A stretch of 64,000 nt of DNA. Origin: Subtercola sp. PAMC28395 (lineage in GTDB: Bacteria > Actinomycetota > Actinomycetes > Actinomycetales > Microbacteriaceae). Positions 55,866-62,857 of the stretch are shown here, in pieces. Location: positions 1,736,001 through 1,800,000 of the forward strand of contig NZ_CP076547.1 in assembly GCF_018889995.1 (NCBI RefSeq), written 5' to 3'. A program made the translations under genes and the position numbers. The notes beneath the pieces were generated by a model that saw only the letters and a program-made list of their open reading frames with translations, was not told where the DNA came from and did no database searches. Positions within the stretch are counted from its first letter, which is position 1, and each line of letters begins with the position of its first letter.

Positions 55866-56627
55866 TCAGTGCATGATCATTCCGCCGGTGACATTGAATG
55901 ACTGCCCGGTGAGGTAGTCGGCGTCACTGGTGGCGAGAAAGGCCGCGACCCCGGCGACATCGTCGGGCTGGGCGAGGCGGCCGAGAGGTGAGTAGCTGCT
56001 CCACTCGGCGATGTCGTCGTCGGTTCTCGTCGCTGCCCCCATCTCGGTGAGCACGTAGCCCGGGCAGATACAGTTGGCCGTGATTCCCGCTGAACCGAGT
56101 TCGAGCGCCGTCACCCGGGTCAGGGCGATGACGGCAGCCTTCGACGCCGCGTAGTGCGCCTGGCCGGCACCGCCGCTCTTGCCCCCCATGCTGGCCATGT
56201 TGATGATCTTGCCCGGGATGCCTCTGCCGATCATCCATCTGGCCGCGACCTGCGTGGTGATCAGCATCGAGCGGGTATTGATGGCAAACATGTCATCCCA
56301 GGCCGAGGCCGTGATGTCGAGCAGCGGGGAGAAGCGCAGGATGCCGGCGTTGTTGACCAGCACGTCGATGCCGCCCAGTTCTTCGATGGCCTGCGTGAGA
56401 ACAGAGCGAGTGCTGGCTTCGTCGGCGAGGTCGACCCGGTGGAACCGGCCGCCGATGGTTTCGGCGGTGGCGAGCCCTGGGTCTTCGAGGAGATCGAGGA
56501 TCGTGACATCGGCTCCTTCAGCCGCACACCGTGCGGCGATGGAGGCACCGATGCCGCGGGCTGCACCGGTGACAACGATGCGACGACCCTTCAGCCGTGC
56601 TGATGTCACCGGTGCAGAGGTGGTCAT
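55866..56627 (-). CDS. Short-chain dehydrogenase/reductase
   Basis: The 253-residue enzyme is a classical SDR with TGAARGIGASIAARCAAEG (NAD(P) binding, about residues 19-37), NNAGILRFSPL (about 91-101), a catalytic Ser/Tyr/Lys set including YAASKAAVIALTRVTALELG (about 158-177) and the end LTGQSFNVTGGMIM. D48-type acidic residue after strand 2 (TILDLLED) favours NAD over NADP. It would oxidise an alcohol intermediate in the operon's pathway. Substrate unknown. Confidence 0.9.
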   Translation of the reverse strand: MTTSAPVTSARLKGRRIVVTGAARGIGASIAARCAAEGADVTILDLLEDPGLATAETIGGRFHRVDLADEASTRSVLTQAIEELGGIDVLVNNAGILRFSPLLDITASAWDDMFAINTRSMLITTQVAARWMIGRGIPGKIINMASMGGKSGGAGQAHYAASKAAVIALTRVTALELGSAGITANCICPGYVLTEMGAATRTDDDIAEWSSYSPLGRLAQPDDVAGVAAFLATSDADYLTGQSFNVTGGMIMH

Positions 56628-56632
56628 GAGAG

Positions 56633-57802
56633 TTACTTCATGCCGATCGAGGTGTCGATGAACTGGTTGGTGAAGATGTCGGCGGCCGTGAGACCCGTCT
56701 TGACCGCTTTACCACCGGCGGCGTAGATGGGGGTGTCGAGGTCGATGATCTTCTGCACCCGCGCTGTGTCCATGTCGCCGAGTGTGGAGTTGTCGCCGTT
56801 GCCGACGAGTCCGGTGTCGACCTGGGTCTTGACCGAGTAGTCGGCCATGCCCTGCGAGTAGACCCAGCCGGTGTTGAACTGGGTGACCAGGTCGAGGATC
56901 AGCTTGTTGACGGCTGCCGGATCCTTGAAGTAGTCGACCTCGGCCTGCTGCAGTACGGGAACCAGCTTGGTGAGGCAGCCCGAGAGCTTTGAGACGTCGG
57001 CGGTCTTGACCGAGACGGCTGACGCGTACACGGGGTAGCCCGCGTCGTTCAGGGTCTGGTAGTTGACCGCTTTGCCCCAGGCCGGCACCTCGTACTGGTA
57101 CTGGTACGGTTCGGCGCTCGCGAAGCCCTGCTGGCCAGCCTTGCCCTGGTCAGCCACGAAGCTCGCGGGCGTGCCGTCGTAACCGCCGTCAACCTGCGAC
57201 TTGCTCAGGATGCCCGCGCTGGTCAGGTACTCCATGTAGGCCGATCCGCCGAAGTAGCGAACGATGGCTCCGGTCTTACCCAGGTCGGCGATCGTCTTCA
57301 CGTTCGGGTAGGTTGCCGGGTCCCACATGATCATCAGCGGCGTCTTGTCGAGGGGAGCGAAGACGGCGGTGGTCGGCTGGTCTGCTGAGAGCTGCACGGC
57401 CTCGTCGGTTGTGACATAGCCGAGGGTGATGGAACTGTCGGCATACATCTGGCTGGTGACGGTCTGGAAGCCGATGGCCGGGCCGCCCGAACGGATCTCG
57501 ACGTTGACGCCGGTCGCTGCGCCGTTGGCGTACAACGGGCCGGAGACCGACTTCTTGTTCGCATCGATGACCGGGTTCGGGCCGAGCAGCTGGTACAGGT
57601 GACCGTGTTCTGCTTCAGGGTTCCAGTCGGTCTGGATGACGACGGTCGCCGGGCAGCCTGCGGCGGCCAGGTCGATTCCGCCGGCGCCGGCGGATGCTGC
57701 GGGGGTGCTCGTGGTCGAGCCTGAGCTACAGGCGGCGAGTGCCACGATGCTCAGTACGGCGAGACCGCTGGCGAAAGCGACTCTCTTGGTGTTCTTGCGC
57801 AT
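56633..57802 (-). CDS. ABC substrate-binding lipoprotein, NMT1/NitT-like
   Basis: The ATG at 57802 is chosen because AAAAGGAG lies about 6 bases upstream and a lipoprotein signal follows (MRKNTKRVAFASGLAVLSIVALAACSS). The 389-residue protein has a binding fold with VVIQTDWNPEAEHGHLYQLLG, AIGFQTVTSQMYADSSITLGYVTTDEAV and GAIVRYFGGSAYMEYLTSAGIL. It differs clearly from the pyrimidine-locus binding protein at 17664. It delivers its ligand to the permease encoded upstream in the same operon. The ligand is probably a small N-heterocycle but is not known. Confidence 0.88.
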   Translation of the reverse strand: MRKNTKRVAFASGLAVLSIVALAACSSGSTTSTPAASAGAGGIDLAAAGCPATVVIQTDWNPEAEHGHLYQLLGPNPVIDANKKSVSGPLYANGAATGVNVEIRSGGPAIGFQTVTSQMYADSSITLGYVTTDEAVQLSADQPTTAVFAPLDKTPLMIMWDPATYPNVKTIADLGKTGAIVRYFGGSAYMEYLTSAGILSKSQVDGGYDGTPASFVADQGKAGQQGFASAEPYQYQYEVPAWGKAVNYQTLNDAGYPVYASAVSVKTADVSKLSGCLTKLVPVLQQAEVDYFKDPAAVNKLILDLVTQFNTGWVYSQGMADYSVKTQVDTGLVGNGDNSTLGDMDTARVQKIIDLDTPIYAAGGKAVKTGLTAADIFTNQFIDTSIGMK

Positions 57803-57934
57803 TACTTCTCCTTTTCGGATGCGTGCAGGGTGCAGTGCTGGGTGTCTCTCGGTGCTGTGGTGCTGAACTGCCTGTTGCTGTGGTGCATTTCGGGTGGTGC
57901 TGTGGAACATCTGTGGGGGGTGGGGCGGCTGGGC

Positions 57935-58822
57935 CTAGGTGAAGTCGTACCACTTACCGACGGCGCGGCGGCCGAGCAGGCCGAAGAGCCAGAAGACGAG
58001 TACGCCGAAGAGCGCTGCGGTGATGATCGATGCGAATAGCTGTTCGCCTTGGAGGCGCGAGCTGTAGTTGCTGATCAGGATTCCGAGGCCTGGCGTACCC
58101 CGGCGGAAGAACTGGTCACCGACGATGGCGCCAACCACCGCGAGCCCTGCGGAGATGCGCATCCCGGCGAAGATGGCCGGAAGCGCGGCGGGCAGCGAGA
58201 GTTTGCCGAGCGTGGTCCAGCGACTGGCGCCTTGCAGCTTGAAGAGCTCCTTGTGACCCTTGTCGACGGATTGCAGACCGAACAGCGTGTTGTTGACCAT
58301 GGGGAAGAGGGCGATCATCACGCAGACGAGAACACGCGAAGGGAACTCGTAACCGAACCAGAAGCCGATCAGTGGCACGAGAGCCAGGATCGGGATGCAT
58401 TGCAGAATCACCGCATAGGGAAACAGGGAGCGTTCCACCCATTTCGCCTGAGACATAGCGATCGCCCAGACAATACCGATGACGATGGCGATCGCGAGAC
58501 CCAGCATCGAGACGATCACCGTCTGGTACAGGGCGACCCAGAGTGCAGTGAACGAAAGCGGGTCAAGGAATCCCTTGAAGAGAATGTCCTGCGGCAGTGG
58601 CAGCAAGAATCGAAGATGCGAGTCGAGTACGAACAGGCTGATCAGGTACCAGATGACAACGATGCCGAGGAACACCAGGAGCGGTGGCAGCCAGCGGGAT
58701 ACACCACGTTTCTGCTTCTTCGACGATGTGGTCGACAGGGTCGCCGGGAGCTCAGGGGTGGGGTGGCCTTCAACGTTGTCGATGCCGTCACCCACTGTCG
58801 TTTCGTTCGAGATTGTGGTCAT
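57935..58822 (-). CDS. ABC transporter permease (NitT/TauT-type), third importer
   Basis: A 295-residue permease with about six helices, first at LPPLLVFLGIVVIWYLISLF (about residues 45-64). The coupling loop MVNNTLFGLQSVDKGHKELFKLQGASRWTTLGKLSLPAALPAIFAGMRI (about 180-228) is typical. Its start overlaps the ATPase stop (ATGA). There is one permease gene here, unlike the two in the pyrimidine locus, so it probably forms a homodimer. A gap of 132 bp separates it from the binding-protein gene. Confidence 0.9.
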   Translation of the reverse strand: MTTISNETTVGDGIDNVEGHPTPELPATLSTTSSKKQKRGVSRWLPPLLVFLGIVVIWYLISLFVLDSHLRFLLPLPQDILFKGFLDPLSFTALWVALYQTVIVSMLGLAIAIVIGIVWAIAMSQAKWVERSLFPYAVILQCIPILALVPLIGFWFGYEFPSRVLVCVMIALFPMVNNTLFGLQSVDKGHKELFKLQGASRWTTLGKLSLPAALPAIFAGMRISAGLAVVGAIVGDQFFRRGTPGLGILISNYSSRLQGEQLFASIITAALFGVLVFWLFGLLGRRAVGKWYDFT

Positions 58823-59604
58823 GAGTTCTCGTGCCCCTTCCGGAGTGCGTGGGAGACCTCTCCCACCAGGGAGGCGAACTCGGCGGTGAAGCGTATCTCT
58901 GGGTCTCGCGAGGGCGGGAAGGGCACATCGAAGGTCTGGACGATCCTTCCTGGGCGACCTGACATCACGACGACCTTGGTTGACATGTAGACCGCCTCTG
59001 AGACGGAGTGCGTGATGAACAGCCCGGCGAACTGCTTGGCGTTGAACAGCCCGATCAGTTCGTCGTTGAGGCGCTCGCGGGTGATCTCATCGAGTGCGCC
59101 GAACGGCTCATCGAACAAAAAGAGCTCGGGATCCAGCGTCAAGGAGCGCGCGAGAGATGCGCGCATCTTCATGCCACCGGATAGTGCCTTGGGCAGGTGT
59201 TTCTCGAACCCGCTGAGGCCGACCAGGTCGATCGCTTCTTTCGCCTTCTCGGCTCGTGCCGCCTTGCTTTCTCCGTGCAGTTCGGCGAGCAGCTCGACGT
59301 TGGCCGTCACAGTGCGCCAGGGAAGGAGCGTCGCATCCTGGAACACATACCCGATGCGGTCGGTTCCCACTGTGGTGACCCCGTTAGAGGCGGTCTCCAG
59401 GCCGGATGCGATCCGCAGCAGGGTGCTCTTGCCGCACCCCGAAGGGCCGACGACGGTGACGAACTCCCCGCGTTTGACGACGAGGTCGACGCCCTGCAGG
59501 GCGATGGTGCCGTCGGGAAAGGTCATCTCGACGTTGGTGAAGTCCAGCAGGACGTCATTCTCGGAAGTACCGGTGCCGGTTGGTGCGGGTGCTGTGACAG
59601 TCAT
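58819..59604 (-). CDS. ABC transporter ATP-binding protein, third importer
   Basis: The 261-residue ATPase has Walker A GPSGCGKST (about residues 54-62), a Q-loop in YVFQDATLLPWRT, signature LSGGMKMRASLARSL (about 141-155), Walker B LFLFDEPFGALDEITRERL and an H-loop FITHSVSEAVYMS. It overlaps the permease by 4 bp and follows the amidohydrolase gene by 7 bp, so transport and catabolism are co-expressed. Confidence 0.92.
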   Translation of the reverse strand: MTVTAPAPTGTGTSENDVLLDFTNVEMTFPDGTIALQGVDLVVKRGEFVTVVGPSGCGKSTLLRIASGLETASNGVTTVGTDRIGYVFQDATLLPWRTVTANVELLAELHGESKAARAEKAKEAIDLVGLSGFEKHLPKALSGGMKMRASLARSLTLDPELFLFDEPFGALDEITRERLNDELIGLFNAKQFAGLFITHSVSEAVYMSTKVVVMSGRPGRIVQTFDVPFPPSRDPEIRFTAEFASLVGEVSHALRKGHENS

Positions 59605-59611
59605 GCCAGCA

Positions 59612-60880
59612 TCACTTCGATTCGACTAGAGACGGTTCGTGCAGGTGGTGGAGGGGTGCTGCGACGGAATATGTCACGGCACTCTGGGCAACGAGGTTGC
59701 CGGCGTGGATCACAAAACGGTCTGCCGAGGCGTTGGCGATGACATCGGATAGCGAGACGCCCCGTACGGCGAGAAGCTCGGCCGCGAAACCGACGCCGAC
59801 GCCGGCTGCCTCCAAGCCCATCACTGAGCGGGCTCCGTCACTGACGGCTACGTACGCTTCGTCGAGTGTGAGGTGTGCGGCTGTGACGAGAAGCGATGCC
59901 GTCTCGAGTGCGTCACTGCGGCCCACGGGGTTGAAAGGATCGCGCACATTGTCGGCACCGGCTCCGAAACGGATGCCCCTGTCGAGAATCGCGCGCACAG
60001 CGGTGAGGCCACGGGGAGTCGACACCGGATGCTCCCACCCCTGGAGGTAGAGATTCGTGATCGGCAGGCTGATGATGCCGACGTCGCTCGCCTGGACTTC
60101 ATCGAGCACTTCGGCAAGGGGAGCCGCGTCGAGGGTTCCGAGTCGTACACAGTGGCCCGCGCTGCGATTTCGGTCTGCAGGCCAGTGCCTGACGCTCGCC
60201 GAAAGCTCACCGAGGGTGAGAGGGCCGTCCAGACCCTCGTCGGTGTGGATGTCGACCCCCACGTGCATCCGTTCGGCCAGGCGCAGCAGTCGCTGCAGGT
60301 CGGCACTCGGGTCGGGAGAAAGATGGGGTGCGCCGCCGACGAGGTCGACCCCGAGGGCGATGGCCGCTTCGATGTCGGCGTCGGGCGCCTCTGAACTGGC
60401 AAGGGCGACGAGTTCGATGTCGACGAGGCCGCGGAGTTCTTCGCGGACCTGCACCAGGGCACGGACACCCCGGAGGGGGTCGTCGCCGAGCAGGATGTCG
60501 ACGTGGCTGCGGATGGCTGTGGTTCCCTGGCGCAGCATGAGAAGGGCGGCCTCACGGGCGCGGTCGGCGATGCTCTCGGTCGTCATCGTGGCGGCATACT
60601 CACGCCAGGCCAGGATCGCCGAGACCAGGTCGCCCATCGGCGGGTCGATGAGATCGAACGAGAGCGCCTTGTCGAGGTGCGCGTGCGGCTCAGCGGGGGC
60701 GGTGAGCACGATGAAGCCGGTCAGGTCGAGTGCCGCGTCAGTGTCGGCGGCGGTGAATGCCGAGTGATCTGGCGCGGTGACTGCGGTCACGTAGCCACCG
60801 TCGATGTGAATGTCGCACAGCTCGCCACTTGGCAACGTGGCGTTGTGCAGCAGGTTCAGAGGTCGAGGCAGGATGCTCAC
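59612..60880 (-). CDS. Cytosine deaminase-like amidohydrolase
   Basis: The 422-residue metal-dependent hydrolase has TAPAEPHAHLDKAL (about residues 57-70, with the HxH metal pair and the HLDK motif of cytosine deaminase-like enzymes), RSHVDI (about 124-129), VDIHTDEGLDG and GADNVRDPFNP (late Asp). It would deaminate or hydrolyse an N-heterocycle. It is the first gene of the eight-gene operon and begins across a 232-bp region from the divergent XRE regulator, which contains palindromes. Confidence 0.87.
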   Translation of the reverse strand: MSILPRPLNLLHNATLPSGELCDIHIDGGYVTAVTAPDHSAFTAADTDAALDLTGFIVLTAPAEPHAHLDKALSFDLIDPPMGDLVSAILAWREYAATMTTESIADRAREAALLMLRQGTTAIRSHVDILLGDDPLRGVRALVQVREELRGLVDIELVALASSEAPDADIEAAIALGVDLVGGAPHLSPDPSADLQRLLRLAERMHVGVDIHTDEGLDGPLTLGELSASVRHWPADRNRSAGHCVRLGTLDAAPLAEVLDEVQASDVGIISLPITNLYLQGWEHPVSTPRGLTAVRAILDRGIRFGAGADNVRDPFNPVGRSDALETASLLVTAAHLTLDEAYVAVSDGARSVMGLEAAGVGVGFAAELLAVRGVSLSDVIANASADRFVIHAGNLVAQSAVTYSVAAPLHHLHEPSLVESK

Positions 60881-60958
60881 GGTTCGTGTTCTCCTCTGGG
60901 AATCGGCCGCGTGGCAACCGATGTGAAGATCATCTCGACGCTGGGGTGATCAGGGCTG

Positions 60959-61018
60959 ATGTTGATGTGTTCAACATGAGCGAATCTACGAGCGGCGCGT
61001 TTCGAACACGTAACGCGC
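60959..61018. promoter_or_regulatory. Two inverted repeats in the divergent control region
   Basis: ATGTTGATGTGTTCAACAT (60959-60977) is a 19-base palindrome with perfect 7-bp arms. GCGCGTT (60995-61001) and AACGCGC (61012-61018) form a second pair of perfect 7-bp arms with a 10-base spacer. They lie between the divergent amidohydrolase operon and the XRE-cupin regulator and are candidate operators for that regulator. Confidence 0.6.
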
Positions 61019-61112
61019 AGATTTCCTCGTGTTAAGAAGGGGCGGCGCCGATTGTGGCATCAGTGGGTTTGGCGATTACTGTCTGACGTGAGGCGTCAAA
61101 AGGAGGTCCGTC

Positions 61113-61856
61113 ATTCCAGCCATCACCGAAGCACTCGATCTGCAGACGCTGCAGTTGGGTGTCACCATCCGCGCAGCACGCCTGTCGCGGGGGCTGACCC
61201 TCGTGGAACTCGCCAAACTCTCTGACCTGTCGCATCCGTTCCTCAGCCAGCTCGAGCGCGGCCACGCCCGACCGAGCATGTCGTCGCTGGAACGGATCGC
61301 GCGGGCGCTCGAGACGAGCCAACTCGACCTTCTGGCCGGCGCTGCTGACGTGTCGCGCATTCGCGAGGTACAGGCTGACGCAGGTGTTCACCCCGACCGC
61401 TGCGGTGCCATCGTCATTCGCTCGACCGAGGGCACAACCGGGCCCTACGCCGAAGGGGAGGGGCGCCTTCTCGTCGACGGTACGGCGAAGTTCCAGCCGA
61501 TGGAGTTCCGCGGGGCAAACGCTTCGTTCGGCGACTACTACCGTCACGCCGAAGACGAATTCGTGACTGTCGTCGACGGCACCATCCTCGTCGACCTGGG
61601 TGAAACCGGCATTCACGAGCTCCGGGCGGGCGATTCGCTCTACTACACCGGGGGCACCTCGCACCGCTGGCGTTCAGGCGACGGGCAGCCGTACCGGCTG
61701 TTCATCGTCAAACAGCGATTCGTACCCGCAGATACGATTTCCCCCGCACGCACAACGGTGTGGAGCACAGAGTCGACTGCAGCGCACTTCAGCGAGACCA
61801 ACGATGTGCCGGTGGCGGCGGTTCTGCCCTCCGTGCTCCCGGCGGGTGCACGATGA
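61113..61856 (+). CDS. XRE-family regulator with C-terminal cupin domain
   Basis: Residues about 14-70 form an XRE helix-turn-helix (TIRAARLSRGLTLVELAKLSDLSHPFLSQLERGHARPSMSSLERIARAL). Residues about 150-215 form a cupin (YYRHAEDEFVTVVDGTILVDLG; LRAGDSLYYTGGTSHRWRSG) that would bind the effector. The start is odd: a perfect AGGAGG (61101-61106) is followed six bases later by ATT (61113), giving IPAITEALDLQTLQLGV; no ATG, GTG or TTG precedes TTG at 61155. I annotate from the ATT (247 residues); the TTG start would give 233. It probably controls the divergent operon. Confidence 0.85.
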   Translation: MPAITEALDLQTLQLGVTIRAARLSRGLTLVELAKLSDLSHPFLSQLERGHARPSMSSLERIARALETSQLDLLAGAADVSRIREVQADAGVHPDRCGAIVIRSTEGTTGPYAEGEGRLLVDGTAKFQPMEFRGANASFGDYYRHAEDEFVTVVDGTILVDLGETGIHELRAGDSLYYTGGTSHRWRSGDGQPYRLFIVKQRFVPADTISPARTTVWSTESTAAHFSETNDVPVAAVLPSVLPAGAR

Positions 61857-62812
61857 CCGTGCATGTTCTCGAGGAATTCGATGCAACAGTAACGGAGCTG
61901 GCCGTGGTCGCCTCCGACGTGCTGCTGGTCACCCTCGAGCGCGCGGATGGCGCGGCCTTTCCGGCCTGGACGCCGGGAGCCCACATCGATCTTGTGCTCT
62001 CTGCCGGCGTCGAGCGACAGTATTCGCTCTGCTCAGACCCAGCAGACACGAACAGGTGGCAGATCGCCGTGCTGCGCGAATCTGCGGGCAGGGGCGGCTC
62101 GGAGTATGTGCACACGGCTCTTTCTGCAGGCCACACACTCAGGGTCCGCGGCCCACTCAACCACTTCGTCTTCGACGAGTCCGAGCGATATGTCTTCGTC
62201 GCGGGGGGCATCGGAATAACGCCATTGCTGCCGATGATCCGGGCTGCAGATGCCGCTGGAGCCGACTGGACGCTCGCCTACGCCGGCCGGTCAGAAGGAG
62301 CAATGGCGTTCGCTCGCGAGCTGCGGGCCGGGCATCCGGAGCGTGTTGACATCTACGCGAGCGACGTGGGCGAACGGCTCGCGCTCGACGCGCTCTTCGA
62401 AGATGTCGACGATTCGACCATGGTGTACTGCTGCGGGCCGACGAGGCTGCTGGATGCTGCGCTCGAGCTTGCGCACGACTGGCCCTCTGGCCGGCTCAGG
62501 GTGGAGCGGTTCGAGGCGCGCGATGTGGGTGCTCCCGTGCGCGAAGAGTCATTCGAGGTGGAGCTTGAGCTCTCTGGACTGACACTGACCGTGCCGCCGG
62601 AGAAGACGATCCTCGAGGTGGTGGAGGAGGCGGGGGTGCTGGTTCTCTCCTCGTGCCGCGAGGGGACCTGCGGAACCTGTGAGACGCCGGTCGTCTCCGG
62701 CGAGGTCGATCACCGCGATTCGGTGCTCACCCCCGAAGAGCAGGCCGACAATGAAGTGATGATGATCTGCGTGTCGCGCGCGGCGTGCCCGCGGCTGGTA
62801 CTCGAGCTGTAG
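61853..62812 (+). CDS. Phthalate dioxygenase reductase/VanB-like flavin reductase with 2Fe-2S domain
   Basis: The 319-residue protein overlaps the regulator by 4 bp. Residues about 1-100 form a flavin-binding barrel (WTPGAHIDLVL, RQYSLCSDPAD). Residues about 105-220 form an NAD(P)-binding domain (FVAGGIGITPLLPMIRAA; VYCCGPTRLLDAAL). A C-terminal plant-type [2Fe-2S] domain follows (SCREGTCGTCETPVVSG, about residues 265-282, with a later Cys). Such reductases feed electrons from NAD(P)H to Rieske oxygenases. No oxygenase gene is present in the window, so its partner is elsewhere or it works alone. Confidence 0.9.
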   Translation: MTVHVLEEFDATVTELAVVASDVLLVTLERADGAAFPAWTPGAHIDLVLSAGVERQYSLCSDPADTNRWQIAVLRESAGRGGSEYVHTALSAGHTLRVRGPLNHFVFDESERYVFVAGGIGITPLLPMIRAADAAGADWTLAYAGRSEGAMAFARELRAGHPERVDIYASDVGERLALDALFEDVDDSTMVYCCGPTRLLDAALELAHDWPSGRLRVERFEARDVGAPVREESFEVELELSGLTLTVPPEKTILEVVEEAGVLVLSSCREGTCGTCETPVVSGEVDHRDSVLTPEEQADNEVMMICVSRAACPRLVLEL

Positions 62813-62830
62813 CCGAACGCTGGTTGAGGC

Positions 62831-62857
62831 TTCGATACGGCCTTCGGCCTACTCAGG
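62831..62857 (-). repeat. REP-like dispersed element, copy 3
   Basis: On the minus strand it reads TGAGTAGGCCGAAGGCC, then GTATCGAA, matching the centre and right end of the copy at 12332-12367. GGCC-GAA-GGCC can form a hairpin. CGCTGGTTGAGG lies just upstream on the plus strand (62818-62829). It overlaps the stop codon of the amidohydrolase at 62853. Confidence 0.6.
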
